A DNA stretch of 64,000 nt, taken from positions 6,510,001 to 6,574,000 of the forward strand of contig NZ_BJOR01000001.1 in NCBI RefSeq assembly GCF_006540305.1. The letters are read 5' to 3'. The notes under the pieces were generated by a model, which saw only the letters and a program-made list of their open reading frames with translations, did no database searches and was not told the origin of the DNA. This document shows, piece by piece, positions 32,071 through 41,685 of the stretch. Source of the stretch: Streptomyces sp. 6-11-2. GTDB taxonomy: Bacteria > Actinomycetota > Actinomycetes > Streptomycetales > Streptomycetaceae. Each line of letters begins with the position of its first letter. Within the stretch, counting starts at the first letter, position 1. The position numbers and the translations under genes are program-made.

Positions 32071-32387
32071 CGAGGTGTCCGCCGGCCCCGCGGTGGGGTG
32101 TGCGGCGCGGTCGGTGCACTCGTAGCCGCAGGGGTGCGGGCGTGGTGCCGGGTGTCCTGTTCCCGAGCGGTTCCGCTGGTTCCGGCGCGGGGACGGGCCG
32201 GCATCCCGCCGGTGCCGCGGGCAGGGCGCCGGCCGTTAATCCGTCCCCGACGCGGAACGTGGCGGACGGCGGAGCCCGGTGGCGCGGACGCGACCGGTGG
32301 CGTTCTCTGGGAGAGACGGGGTGACCAGCACGCTTGTGGGCACCCGGTGGCCACGAGGAGTCGATCTCACCCCAGGCGAGGAGAGTC

Positions 32388-32930
32388 ATGGCTGAGCGGA
32401 AGTCGTCGTCTGCCCTTGCGGCGCCGCTGCACGGTGCGGCCTCGGTGCTGCGGAAGGTGCCCGGCGCCGAGGCGGTGGGCCGGGCCGCGCAGGGGACGCT
32501 GGACAAGGTCGGCGCGGTCTCGCCGCGCGGGCGGCGGCTCGCGGTGTACACGGGAGCCGGAGTGCTCGGTGTCGCCGGAGTGGTGGAGTGGCCGGTGGCG
32601 CTCACCGGTGCGGCCGTGGTCTGGCTCACCCAGCCCCGACCCGAACGGCCCGCCGCCGAGGAACAGACACAGCAGGCACCGGAGCTGCCACCGGCCACCA
32701 CCGCGGCACGCAAGCCCTCGAAGAAGCGCGGCACGGCCGCCCGGGAGACCGCGCGGGGCGCCGGTACCGACGTCAAGGAGCAGGCGTCCGCGCCGGACAC
32801 GGACACCGGGCCCGACGAACCGGCGAAGACCAGGACGTCCGGGGCCGGCCGAGGCAAGTCCTCGAAGGGGCAGGCGGCAGCTGCCGGACCCCTCGGCCCG
32901 ACGGCGCGGCCCGACCGCACCTCCCTCTGA
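32388..32930 (+). CDS. Small membrane protein upstream of the P-type ATPase, function unknown
   Basis: This 180-residue protein starts at ATG 32388 behind GAGGAG. An amphipathic N-terminal part (SALAAPLHGAASVLRKVPGA, GTLDKVGAVSPRGRRL) leads to a hydrophobic hairpin LAVYTGAGVLGVAGVVEWPV followed by ALTGAAVVWLTQ, then a long charged tail rich in Lys, Ala and Thr ending GPTARPDRTSL. The gap to the ATPase gene is nine bases, so the two are co-transcribed. It may assist or tether the ATPase. No known domain is recognised. Confidence 0.8.
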   Translation: MAERKSSSALAAPLHGAASVLRKVPGAEAVGRAAQGTLDKVGAVSPRGRRLAVYTGAGVLGVAGVVEWPVALTGAAVVWLTQPRPERPAAEEQTQQAPELPPATTAARKPSKKRGTAARETARGAGTDVKEQASAPDTDTGPDEPAKTRTSGAGRGKSSKGQAAAAGPLGPTARPDRTSL

Positions 32931-32939
32931 GGACGCGCC

Positions 32940-35900
32940 ATGGTGCTCGGACTGCTGACTGCCCCGTCGGCCGCTGCCCGGCTGGTCACCCGGAGGGCCG
33001 CTCCCGCGGTCGGGGCCGCCGCGGGAGCGGTGGCCGGAACGGCACGGGCCGGCGTACGCGGCGTGGACGCGGCCGCGCGGGTCGTACGTGTCGCCCGCAG
33101 CGCGCTGCCCGGCACGGGCCGCCACTGGCGGTCCGGCACCCGGGCGCACCTGTCGCTGCGTTCCCTGGACCCCGAGAAGGTGCTGCGCGCGGGCGGGAAG
33201 CGACATCTGGCGCGGCACATCGCCACGACGCTCGCCGAGCGGCCCGATGTGCTCTTCGCATGCTGGGACGAGGGTCTGGGGCGGCTGGTCGTCGCCGTGA
33301 CGGAGGAGGAGGCCGCCGACGAGGTCGTGGACCACGCGGCCGACCTCGCGGCCCGGCACGGGCTCGTCCTGGACGGCGACGATCCGGAGGACATCACACA
33401 TCCGGGGGATCCGGCCGGGGTGCGGGCGGCCGCGGCCGCACTCGCCGCCGACGTGGTGGGCGTCGGCGTCGCACTGACCTCCTACGCGTTGCGCCTGCCG
33501 CCCTCACCGCGCATGGTGACCGCCGCGGTGACACTGCTGCGGGAGAACCCGCGCTTCCGTGCCGCACTGAGCACCCGGCTGGGCAGGTCCCGCATGGACC
33601 TCCTGCTCGCCTGCGCGAACGCGGCCGCCCACGGCACCGGCCAGACCCCCACCTCGCTGGTCCTGGACGGTGCGCTGCGCGCCGCTCAACTGGCCGACAC
33701 GGTGGCCCGCACGGCCGCCTTCGACGCGTTCCACGACCAGCTGTGCGCACCCGGCCGCGTCAGCGTCGACGCGGACGACACACCGCGCCCGCCACTGCGC
33801 ATCACACCGGCCCAGGAGTACGCCAACCACGCCTCCGCCGGCAGTCTGGTGGGCGCGGCGCTGACCATGCTGGTCAAGCGCAACGGGGCCGAGGCGGCCG
33901 AGGCGGTGCTCGCCGGTTCGCCCAAGGCCGCGCGCTACGGACCCGCCGTCTTCCACGCCGTGCTCGGCACCCTGCTCGCCCGGACCGGCGTGCTGGTCCG
34001 AGCCCCGGAGCGGCTGCGGCAACTGGAGATGGCCGGCACCGTCGTCCTGCACTCGAGCGCGCTGCGCACCGAGGAGGGGGAGGCGGACCCGTGGGTCGAA
34101 CCGGTCCTGGACGCGGCACGCCGGGCCGGACTGCGGGTGGTCCTGGTGGACGATCCGGCCCTGGAGGACCTCACCGGCCTCGCCGACCAGGTCGTGGACG
34201 CCCGGCGGCCCCTGGACGACGTGGTGTACGGGCTGCGCGGCGAGGAGGGCACGGTACTCACGGTCGCCCGGATGCGCTCCGCCGACGACCACGACGTCCT
34301 GGCCGGACTGCGCGGCAGCGACCTCGCCCTCGCCCTCGTGGACGGCGACGCCGCCGTCGTCTGGGGCGCGGACATCCTCGCCCTGCACGGACTGCCCGAC
34401 GTGTGGCGGGTGCTGACGGCCGTCCCGGCGGCCCGGAGGACCGGCCACCGGGCGCAGACCCTGGCCCGGTCCGGCGCCGCGCTGTCCGGGCTGCTCGTGG
34501 CCATCGGGGAGTCCAAGCGCGGGGGCGGCCGCCGTGCCATCCTGCCCGGGTTGCGGCACGCGCCGGTCGACGCCGCAGCGGCCGCCGCCCTGCTGTCCGG
34601 GACGCGTGCCGCCTTCGCCGTGGCGGCGGCGCACGCCCCGCACCCGCGACCGCGCGTGCACTGGCACGAACTCGACGCGAAGGAGACCCAAAAGCGGCTG
34701 GACCAGGAAGCGGCGGGCCGGCTCACCCCGTTCGAGTGGGCCGCCGCCCAGGTCCGCAAGGCGGTGGCCGGCATCGTCCGGAACCCGGTACTCGCCCCGG
34801 TCCGCTGGACGTACGAGCTGGGGCAGGCCGTGCGCGGCGAACTGCGGGACCCCCTCACCCCGGTCCTGGCCGTCGGCTCGGCGGCCTCGGCGATCCTCGG
34901 CTCCGTGGTGGACGCCCTCCTCGTGGTCGGCGCCCTCGACCTGAACGCCCTGGTCGGCGGATTCCAGCGGCTGCGCGCCGAGCGTGCCCTGTCCGGCCTG
35001 ATCGCCGAGCAGAAGCGCAAGGCGCGCATCGCGCCCCCGGACTCGCAGGCCCCGGCCGGCGCCACCGTCACGGTCGACGCCGGGAAGCTCAAGCCGGGCG
35101 ACGTGATCGAGCTGAAGGGCGACGAGGTGGTGCCCGCCGACGCCCGGCTGCTGTGGGAGGACGGCCTGGAGGTCGACGAGTCCGCGCTGACCGGGGAGTC
35201 CCTTCCGGTGGAGAAGCAGACCGACCCGACCCCGCACGCCGCGGTCGCGGACCGCAGTTGCATGGTCTTCGAGGGCACGACCGTGGTGGCCGGGCAGGGC
35301 CGGGCCGTCGTGGTCGACACCGGCGAGAGCACCGAGGCCGCCCGCGCCGTGCACCTCGCCGCCTGCACGCCCCCGTCCGCGGGCGTGCAGGCCAGGCTCC
35401 AGGTACTCACCCGCAAGGCACTGCCGTTGACGCTGGCGGGCGGAGCCGCGCTGACCGGTATCGCGCTGCTGCGCGGCACTTCGGTCCGCGAGGCGGTCAG
35501 CGGTGGCGTGGCCGTCGCCGTGGCCGCCGTCCCGGAGGGCCTGCCTCTGGTCGCCACCGTGGCGCAGCTGGCGGCGGCCCGGCGGCTCAGCCGCGACGGC
35601 GTCCTGGTCCGCACCCCGCGCACGCTGGAGGCGCTGGGCCGGATGGACACCATCTGCTTCGACAAGACCGGCACCCTCACCGAGAACCGGCTGCGCGTGG
35701 TGCGGGCATCCGACGCCGACGGCGAGGTCCACGTGGTGGACGACGAGGCCTCCGCACGCACCCTGCGGTCCGCGGCGCGGGCCTGTCCGCGTCTCAACGG
35801 CGACTCGGACCGGCCGGTGCACGCCACCGACGAGGCCGTCCTCGACGCGGCGGGTCCCGACCCGGACTGGGCCGAGCTGGAAGACCTCGGCTTCGAGGCC

Positions 35901-37259
35901 GCCCGCGGATACGCGGCCGCCGTCGGCCGGGTCGCGGACGGACCCCGCCTGCTGGTCGTCAAGGGCGCCCCCGAGACGGTGCTGCCCGCCTGCCCCGCGC
36001 TCCCGGCCCACGCCATCGAGACCTCGCACGCCCTGGCCGGCGACGGGCTGAGGGTGCTGGCGGTGGCGCAGCGGCGGCTCGACGAGCACGAGAGCGAGGA
36101 GGACGCACTCGAACGAACGCTTGCGGGCCTGGAGTTCATCGGGCTGCTCGCGCTGTCGGACGTGCCGCGCGACACGTCCATGGCGCTCGTGAGGGGCCTG
36201 TACGAGGAGGGTGTACGGCCGGTCATGCTCACCGGCGACCATCCGCAGACCGCCCGGGCGATCGCCACCGAGCTGGGCTGGCCGAAGGACACCACCGTGG
36301 TCACCGGCGACGAACTCGCCGCCGCGGACAGGTCGGCCCGCGCCCGGATGCTGCGCGACGCCGGAGTGGTCGCCCGGGTGGCGCCCGAGCAGAAGCTCCA
36401 GGTCGTCGAGGCGCTGCGGGACGCCGGCCGAGTGGTCGGCATGGTCGGCGACGGCGCCAACGACGCCGCGGCGATCCGCGCCGCCGACATCGGCGTGGGC
36501 ATCAACGCCCGCGGTTCCGCGGCCGCGCGCAACGCCGCCGACATCGTCCTGACCGACGACGACCTGACGGTCCTGATCGACGCGATCGGCGAGGGCCGCG
36601 CCCTGTGGCACAGCGTCGCCGACGCCATCGCCATCCTGATCGGCGGCAACGCGGGCGAGATCGGCTTCGGCCTGTTCGGCACGCTGCTGTCGGGCACCGC
36701 GCCGCTGTCCACGCGGCAGATGCTCATGGTGAACCTGTTCACGGACCTGTTCCCGGCGATGGCCGTGGCGGTGACCCCGAAGGAGGACCCCGAGCAGGCG
36801 CGGTCGGCGACGCCGGAGGACGCGGCGGGCTCCGTCCTGGGCGAGGGGCTGATCCGGCAGATCCGCCACCGCGCCCTGACCACCTGTCTGGGCGCGGCCA
36901 CGGCCTGGATGATCGGCCGCTGGACACCCGGCACCGCCCGCCGCTCCAGCACGATGGCCCTGTGCGGCGTGGTCGGCACCCAGCTCGCCCAGACCCTCCT
37001 CGACCGCCGGGGCAGCACGCTGGTCCGGGTGACGTCCCTGGGCTCCGCCCTGGCCCTCGCCGCCCTGATCCAGACCCCCGGCGTCAGCCGGGCCCTGGGC
37101 TGCACCCCGCTCGGTCCGGTGGCCTGGGCCGGTGTCGCCGCGGCGATCGCCCTGGCCCTGGCCGGTCAGCGGGTCCTGCCCCGCCTGGAGGAGACCGTCG
37201 TACGGCTGCTGCCGGAGAGCGGTCCCGCGTTCGTCCGCGAGCTGGCGGCCGGAGGATGA
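32940..37259 (+). CDS. Giant cation-translocating P-type ATPase (CtpH/CtpI-like)
   Basis: This 1439-residue protein starts at ATG 32940. The first 600 or so residues are an extra N-terminal region with degenerate metal-binding-like and HAD-like segments. The core then follows: actuator ALTGESLPV (about 751), VPEGLPLVATVAQLAAARRL in M4, phosphorylation motif ICFDKTGTLTENRL with Asp at about 908, hinge MVGDGANDAAAIRAADIGVG (about 1168), and MVNLFTDLFPAMAVAV near M6. It is about twice the usual size and resembles mycobacterial CtpH/CtpI, whose ion is not settled. The PEGL motif suggests a P2-like, Ca-type ion rather than a heavy metal. Confidence 0.9.
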   Translation: MVLGLLTAPSAAARLVTRRAAPAVGAAAGAVAGTARAGVRGVDAAARVVRVARSALPGTGRHWRSGTRAHLSLRSLDPEKVLRAGGKRHLARHIATTLAERPDVLFACWDEGLGRLVVAVTEEEAADEVVDHAADLAARHGLVLDGDDPEDITHPGDPAGVRAAAAALAADVVGVGVALTSYALRLPPSPRMVTAAVTLLRENPRFRAALSTRLGRSRMDLLLACANAAAHGTGQTPTSLVLDGALRAAQLADTVARTAAFDAFHDQLCAPGRVSVDADDTPRPPLRITPAQEYANHASAGSLVGAALTMLVKRNGAEAAEAVLAGSPKAARYGPAVFHAVLGTLLARTGVLVRAPERLRQLEMAGTVVLHSSALRTEEGEADPWVEPVLDAARRAGLRVVLVDDPALEDLTGLADQVVDARRPLDDVVYGLRGEEGTVLTVARMRSADDHDVLAGLRGSDLALALVDGDAAVVWGADILALHGLPDVWRVLTAVPAARRTGHRAQTLARSGAALSGLLVAIGESKRGGGRRAILPGLRHAPVDAAAAAALLSGTRAAFAVAAAHAPHPRPRVHWHELDAKETQKRLDQEAAGRLTPFEWAAAQVRKAVAGIVRNPVLAPVRWTYELGQAVRGELRDPLTPVLAVGSAASAILGSVVDALLVVGALDLNALVGGFQRLRAERALSGLIAEQKRKARIAPPDSQAPAGATVTVDAGKLKPGDVIELKGDEVVPADARLLWEDGLEVDESALTGESLPVEKQTDPTPHAAVADRSCMVFEGTTVVAGQGRAVVVDTGESTEAARAVHLAACTPPSAGVQARLQVLTRKALPLTLAGGAALTGIALLRGTSVREAVSGGVAVAVAAVPEGLPLVATVAQLAAARRLSRDGVLVRTPRTLEALGRMDTICFDKTGTLTENRLRVVRASDADGEVHVVDDEASARTLRSAARACPRLNGDSDRPVHATDEAVLDAAGPDPDWAELEDLGFEAARGYAAAVGRVADGPRLLVVKGAPETVLPACPALPAHAIETSHALAGDGLRVLAVAQRRLDEHESEEDALERTLAGLEFIGLLALSDVPRDTSMALVRGLYEEGVRPVMLTGDHPQTARAIATELGWPKDTTVVTGDELAAADRSARARMLRDAGVVARVAPEQKLQVVEALRDAGRVVGMVGDGANDAAAIRAADIGVGINARGSAAARNAADIVLTDDDLTVLIDAIGEGRALWHSVADAIAILIGGNAGEIGFGLFGTLLSGTAPLSTRQMLMVNLFTDLFPAMAVAVTPKEDPEQARSATPEDAAGSVLGEGLIRQIRHRALTTCLGAATAWMIGRWTPGTARRSSTMALCGVVGTQLAQTLLDRRGSTLVRVTSLGSALALAALIQTPGVSRALGCTPLGPVAWAGVAAAIALALAGQRVLPRLEETVVRLLPESGPAFVRELAAGG

Positions 37260-37264
37260 CGGTC

Positions 37265-37305
37265 GCGGGTCCGGTCCCGCCAGAGCCCGGCGGGACCGGA
37301 CCCGC
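37265..37305 (+). terminator. Terminator hairpin after the P-type ATPase
   Basis: Perfect 17-bp arms beginning GCGGGTCCGGTCCCGCC enclose a 7-base loop, directly after the ATPase stop. Confidence 0.8.
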
Positions 37306-37485
37306 TCATGGATTCCCGCGGATACGCACCGGGGCGGCCCCGCCCCCTGCCCGGGTGCGCTCTCCCGCCGCTGGACAGGAGAACACCGTTTCGGCGGGGG
37401 AGTCCCGGACCGGCTCCCGGGGCTGGTGCCTCTCGTTCGGATCACGTCGGGCTCGCGGGCCCTTGCACGGTCCGGACGGAAGACC

Positions 37486-38838
37486 CTAGGCCTGGGAGAG
37501 CGCGCTGCGGGCCGCCGCCCGCAGGGACTCCCAGTCCGGCAGCTTGACCACACTGCGCCCGAGGGAGACGCCGAGTTCCGCCTCGGCCCGCTCGATGGCC
37601 TGCCAGCCCGCCCACCGTACGGGCTCGACACCCTCGGCGCGCAGCACCGGGAGGCTGTCGTCCGGCACCTGCCTGCCCACGAGCCCGGGCGCGTCCTGGA
37701 GCAGCGAGGCCACCGTCTCCTTCGCGCACGGCCGGTTGGTGCCGATGACGCCCGTGGGACCCCGCTTGATCCAGCCGGCCACGTACTCGCCGGGCGCGAC
37801 GGCACCGTCGCGCAGCACGCGCCCGTCCCGGTGCGGCACGGTGCCGGTGCCCGCGTCGAACGGCAGCCCGTCCGGCGGCACTCCGCGGTAGCCCACCGAC
37901 CGCAGCACCAGCTGGGCCGCGATGTCCTCGTACCGACCCGTCCCGACGACGCCGCCGTGCCCGTCCGGCGCCGTGCGCTCCAGCCGCACCGTACCCACGC
38001 GGCCGTCGTCGGCGAGCAGTTCGACGGGGCGCAGGAAGAAGCGCAGCCGGATCCGGCGGGTGCCGCCCTTCGGCGGCGTCGCGGCCCAGCCGCGCAGGAC
38101 CTCGATGTTGCGGCGCTGGGCGGCCGGCAGTGCCGAGGGATCGGCGCAGGCCGGGTCCAGTGCCAGCTCCTCCGGGTCGACGACGACGTCGGTGTCCGGC
38201 AGGGCGCCCAGCTCGCGCAGCTCCTTGGTCGTGAAGCGGGCCTGCGACGGGCCGCGCCGGCCCACCATGTGGATCTCGGTCACCCGGCTCGCGGTGAGCG
38301 CGGCGAGCGCTGCCTCGGGCATGTCGGTGGGGCTCAGCTCGGCCGCTCCGCGCGCCAGGATGCGCGTGACGTCCACGGCGACGTTGCCCACGCCGACGAC
38401 GACAGCCGACCGCGCGCTCCGCACGAAACCGCTGTCCACGGAGTCGGGGTGGGCGCTGTACCAGGAGACGAACTCGGTCGCCGACCAGCTGCCCGGCAGG
38501 TCCTCGCCCGGGATGTGCAGACGGCGGTCGGTGGCGGCGCCCACGCAGTACACCACCGCGTGGTACAGCTCGCGCAGCCGCGCGGCGGGCAGTCCGCCGG
38601 GGCCACCGACCTGGACGCCGCCCAGGAACCGGACCCGCTTGTGCTCCAGGACCGTCCGCAGGTTGTTCTGCAGGGACTTGATCTTCTCGTGGTCCGGCGC
38701 CACGCCGTAGCGCACGAGTCCGTACGGGCACGGCAGCCGGTCGAGGACGTCGACGCGCACGGAGGGGTCCTGCTGGACCAGGCCCTGAGCGGTGTAGCAC
38801 CCACTCGGCCCCGAGCCGACGACGGCGACACGCAGCAC
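37486..38838 (-). CDS. Ferredoxin-NADP+ reductase, FprA/adrenodoxin-reductase type
   Basis: GTG 38838 is chosen because AAGGAG lies just upstream. The 450-residue flavoprotein begins LRVAVVGSGPSGCYTAQGL (FAD dinucleotide fold), with RYGVAPDHEKIKSLQ (family signature), VVYCVGAATDRRLHIPGEDL, the NADPH motif VVVGVGNVAVDVTRIL, HMVGRRGPSQARFTTKELRE, and the C-terminal GWIKRGPTGVIGTNRPCAKE. It passes electrons from NADPH to ferredoxin, often for P450 enzymes; no P450 is nearby. A TetR gene follows upstream on the same strand, about 150 bp away. Confidence 0.9.
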   Translation of the reverse strand: MLRVAVVGSGPSGCYTAQGLVQQDPSVRVDVLDRLPCPYGLVRYGVAPDHEKIKSLQNNLRTVLEHKRVRFLGGVQVGGPGGLPAARLRELYHAVVYCVGAATDRRLHIPGEDLPGSWSATEFVSWYSAHPDSVDSGFVRSARSAVVVGVGNVAVDVTRILARGAAELSPTDMPEAALAALTASRVTEIHMVGRRGPSQARFTTKELRELGALPDTDVVVDPEELALDPACADPSALPAAQRRNIEVLRGWAATPPKGGTRRIRLRFFLRPVELLADDGRVGTVRLERTAPDGHGGVVGTGRYEDIAAQLVLRSVGYRGVPPDGLPFDAGTGTVPHRDGRVLRDGAVAPGEYVAGWIKRGPTGVIGTNRPCAKETVASLLQDAPGLVGRQVPDDSLPVLRAEGVEPVRWAGWQAIERAEAELGVSLGRSVVKLPDWESLRAAARSALSQA

Positions 38839-38985
38839 GGCGGAACTCCTTACCCCGATGGATCGCGCATGGACCGCAGGAGATCGCTGATGGCTCCAGC
38901 ATGGCACCAAGCGGACCGCCGGGGGAGGGAGGCCGCGCGGGACCGCCCGCGTGTCGCGGCCCGGATCCGTACGCCGGCCGCCGCG

Positions 38986-39663
38986 CTACCGCTCCGGCGG
39001 GGGCGCCGGGATCCGGCCGGTCGCGAAGAAGCGGGACAGGTCCGTGTCGCAGGAGCCGCCGGGCGGCTGCGCCTCCGGCGGCGCTCCCATGTCCCAGTCG
39101 AGCCGGTAGCGCTCGAACAGCTCGGCCCGCAGCACCGGCACCGGCATCGGCGCCCCGGGCACCAGCGCGGCGTAGACGGCGCCCATCAGCAGGGCGCGCA
39201 GCATCGGGTAGTCGGCGTCGACGTCCCGCGAACCGCGCCGGGCCACCGTGTCCCGCAGCAGCTCGGACAGGCGCTGCTGCTCCGGGCACTGCACGAAGCC
39301 CTCCTCGAGCAGGATCCCCGCCATGTGCTGGCGCATCAGCACCGGCCGGTCCCGGGCCAGACCCAGGATCGCGTCGACGGCCCGCGCCAGCCGCTCCCGG
39401 CCGTCCTCGGTGTGCGGCTCGCGCTCCAGCGCCTCCTGGAGCGTGCGGTGCATCAGCCGGTGCACGGCGGACTGCACCAGCTGGCGCTTGCCGGGGAAGT
39501 AGTAGGAGACCAGACCGCGTGCCGACCCCGCGCGGTCGGCGATGGCGCCGAGCGTCGTCGCGTCGTACCCGTGCTCGCCGACCAGCTCGACCGCCGCCTG
39601 GAGGAGCCGCTCCCGGGAACGCCGTCGCAACTCTTCATTGACCGAGGCGCTGCGCGGGGACAT
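38986..39663 (-). CDS. TetR family transcriptional regulator
   Basis: This 225-residue protein starts at ATG 39663 with AGGAG upstream. The HTH spans residues about 10-55: RERLLQAAVELVGEHGYDAT, LGAIADRAGSARGLVSYYFP. The C-terminal ligand domain is all helical (LARAVDAILGLARDRPVLMR, HMAGILLEEGFV). A near-perfect 21-bp palindrome lies 15 bp upstream of its start, so autoregulation is likely. The co-directional fprA-like gene downstream is the most obvious further target. Confidence 0.88.
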   Translation of the reverse strand: MSPRSASVNEELRRRSRERLLQAAVELVGEHGYDATTLGAIADRAGSARGLVSYYFPGKRQLVQSAVHRLMHRTLQEALEREPHTEDGRERLARAVDAILGLARDRPVLMRQHMAGILLEEGFVQCPEQQRLSELLRDTVARRGSRDVDADYPMLRALLMGAVYAALVPGAPMPVPVLRAELFERYRLDWDMGAPPEAQPPGGSCDTDLSRFFATGRIPAPPPER

Positions 39664-39677
39664 GCTGTGACTCCTGC

Positions 39678-39698
39678 GTTGACTGGCTGCCAGCCAAC
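39678..39698. promoter_or_regulatory. 21-bp palindrome, probable TetR operator
   Basis: GTTGACTGGC and GCCAGCCAAC are inverted arms around one central T, with one mismatched pair. It lies 15 bp before the tetR start. I see nothing else in the remaining gap to 39870. Confidence 0.6.
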
Positions 39699-39870
39699 TA
39701 TACTCAGCGCGAGCGGACCGGCCCCGGCAGGGGTCCGTCGTGCTGCCGTCCGTCTCGGGCGAAACGGGGGATCGTCCGAGGCGGGCGGACTTTTGCGTAC
39801 CCGGTGCCGTCAAGGGGCTGCCGCCGGGGCCGGACGGGAGTGCCGGCGGCGCGGTCGTGCGGTGGAGGGC

Positions 39871-40569
39871 TCAGTCCGTCCGCTCGAGCAGGTCGGGGAC
39901 CGGCAGCAGCGCGTCCGGCCGCCGTGTGACCGGCAGGTGGTCCACGAAGTGGACGCCGCAGCCCAGGGCGGCCGCGCCGCCGTCCGCGTGGCGGCTGTCG
40001 CCGACCATCAGCACGTCCTTCGGGTCGGCGCCGAGCGCCGCGCAGGCGAGAGCGAACAGGCGCGGGTCCGGCTTCTGGACGCCGTGCTCGTACGACAGCA
40101 CGTAGGCGTCCACGTACGCGTCGAGGCCGTGGGCGCGGAACACCGGGCGCAGGTCCCAGCCGATGTTGCTCACCACGGCCACCCCGACTCCGCGCTCGTG
40201 CAGCGTGCGCAGCACCTCGGCCGCGTCCGGGTAGGGGGCCCAGGCCGGCGGCGTCATGTGCCGCTCGTACAGCGCGTCGTGCAACGCCGGGTCGGGCAGC
40301 GGCACTTGGCGGGACAGGGTGGTGTAGGCGGACCGGTGCAGTTCGGCGCTGCGGTCCCGGATCTCCCACAGCCCGGCCGCCTCGTCGGGCAGCCGCGCCG
40401 GCGGCGCCCCGCCCGGCAGCGCCCCGGCCTCCTCCAGCGCCCGTGCCGTCCGGACCAACTCCCGCTCATCAAGCGTGAGTTCAGCCGCGTTCAGGACGGC
40501 TCTCAGCCAGGACTCGCAGGACTCGACGCGGAAGAGGGTCCCGGAGAAGTCGAAGAGCACGGCAGCCAT
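39871..40569 (-). CDS. HAD family hydrolase
   Basis: This 232-residue protein starts at ATG 40569. Motif I is AAVLFDFSGTLFRVE; the usual D-x-D is D-F-S, so the second, acid-base Asp is replaced by Ser. Motif II is VGVAVVSNIGWDLRPVF, motif III the Lys in SYEHGVQKPDPRLF, and motif IV is VLMVGDSRHADGGAAALGCG. The cap is helical (residues 15-95). It may have weak or altered phosphatase activity because of the motif I change. Neighbouring genes give no clue to the substrate. Confidence 0.85.
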   Translation of the reverse strand: MAAVLFDFSGTLFRVESCESWLRAVLNAAELTLDERELVRTARALEEAGALPGGAPPARLPDEAAGLWEIRDRSAELHRSAYTTLSRQVPLPDPALHDALYERHMTPPAWAPYPDAAEVLRTLHERGVGVAVVSNIGWDLRPVFRAHGLDAYVDAYVLSYEHGVQKPDPRLFALACAALGADPKDVLMVGDSRHADGGAAALGCGVHFVDHLPVTRRPDALLPVPDLLERTD

Positions 40570-40644
40570 GGGCCGATGATGGCCCAACCCAAGGCGCCCC
40601 GGCCACCGGACACCGGTCACGGACGGGTGGGACGGGTGCCGTTC

Positions 40645-41580
40645 CTAACCCAGCGCCCTCAAGCCGGGGATCACCGCCACCAGGACCGGTATCACCGGGA
40701 CGAGGGAGGCGACCGCCGTCAGGCGCAGTCTGCGAGCGGCCGGGAGGCGGTTCGGGGGAGTGAGGAGGCGGTGCACGCGCTGAGGGACGTGCGCCTGGGT
40801 GGCGGGGCAGGGGCCGAACACGCCGCGGTGCTCGTTGAGTCCGACCAGGGCGAGGGCGGTCGTCAGGCGGCCGAAGCGGCGTGACGCCATGTCGTCGGCG
40901 GCGAGTTCGACCAGGCGGTGCATCTCGTCGCGGAACGCGGCGAACACCGGCACCTGCGGAAAGCCGCCGGCGAGCGCGGCGGAGCAGTGCAGCAGCCAGT
41001 CGTGCCGGGCCCGCGCGTGGCCCTGCTCGTGCGCGAGGACGGCGTCCAGCTGCCGCCCCTTCAGGCGGCGCAACGCGGCCGTGGTGATGACCAGCCGGGG
41101 CGAAGGTCCGGGCAGCCACCAGGCGTCCGGCCGCTCGCCCTCCAGCACCACGAGCCGGTCGGTGCCGGACTCATCGCCGGGCAGCAGCGGGGCACGGACG
41201 AGGAGTTCGGCGCGGCGCAGCCTGCGTCGCGCCCGGGCCCGTACCACCTCGCGGAGCAGCATCGCCGCGCTCCACACCCCGCCGCACGCGAGCGCCACCG
41301 CGGTCGCCGGCGCCCAGGCGTCGGCCGTGCCGAGCGCGTACGCCTCCACCACCGAACGCGGAGCCGGGGCGAACACATGACCGCGCACCGCCTGCCAGGC
41401 GGCCGCCGCGCTGAGCGTCATCGACAGCGCGCAGCACAGCAGGACCGCGGCGACCACGCACTGCCACACCCACAGCGCGAGCACCGGTTCACGGTCCGGC
41501 CAGTCGGCCCGGGCGAGCAGCCGAGGGGCGGCGACGGCGGTCAGGGCGCCGAGCAGCAGCAGGACCGCGGGGACCATCAT
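40645..41580 (-). CDS. M56 family membrane metallopeptidase
   Basis: This 311-residue protein starts at ATG 41580. Membrane spans occur at MMVPAVLLLLGALTAVAA, VWQCVVAAVLLCCALSMTL, ATAVALACGGVWSAAMLL and near the C-terminus (LTAVASLVPVIPVLVAVIPG). The zinc site is HEQGH in QLDAVLAHEQGHARARHDWL, with a likely third ligand in LVELAADDMASRRFG. M56 proteins of the BlaR1/MecR1 type usually pair with a BlaI/CopY repressor in the same operon, but none is present here. The nearest partner is the DUF5134 gene upstream. Confidence 0.88.
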   Translation of the reverse strand: MMVPAVLLLLGALTAVAAPRLLARADWPDREPVLALWVWQCVVAAVLLCCALSMTLSAAAAWQAVRGHVFAPAPRSVVEAYALGTADAWAPATAVALACGGVWSAAMLLREVVRARARRRLRRAELLVRAPLLPGDESGTDRLVVLEGERPDAWWLPGPSPRLVITTAALRRLKGRQLDAVLAHEQGHARARHDWLLHCSAALAGGFPQVPVFAAFRDEMHRLVELAADDMASRRFGRLTTALALVGLNEHRGVFGPCPATQAHVPQRVHRLLTPPNRLPAARRLRLTAVASLVPVIPVLVAVIPGLRALG

Positions 41581-41685
41581 GCGAGCCACCCTATGAGCGG
41601 CCGACAGCGCCGTGGGTACGCCTCCGCGGCAAAGTGACGCAGACCACGGCTCCGTGGTGCCGGGCCCGCCGTCCCGCCCGGCGGA

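Noticed and set aside
31667..33397. 576-residue minus-strand frame across the repeat gap and the ATPase start
   Set aside because: It is Pro/Ser/Arg low complexity and overlaps well-supported + strand genes. The gap part is kept only as a repeat.
32588..37489. 1633-residue open frame on the + strand in a different frame from the P-type ATPase, and a 1433-residue minus-strand frame (33504-37805)
   Set aside because: Both are Arg/Gly/Pro-rich shadows caused by high GC. The P-type ATPase frame has all catalytic motifs and the others have none.
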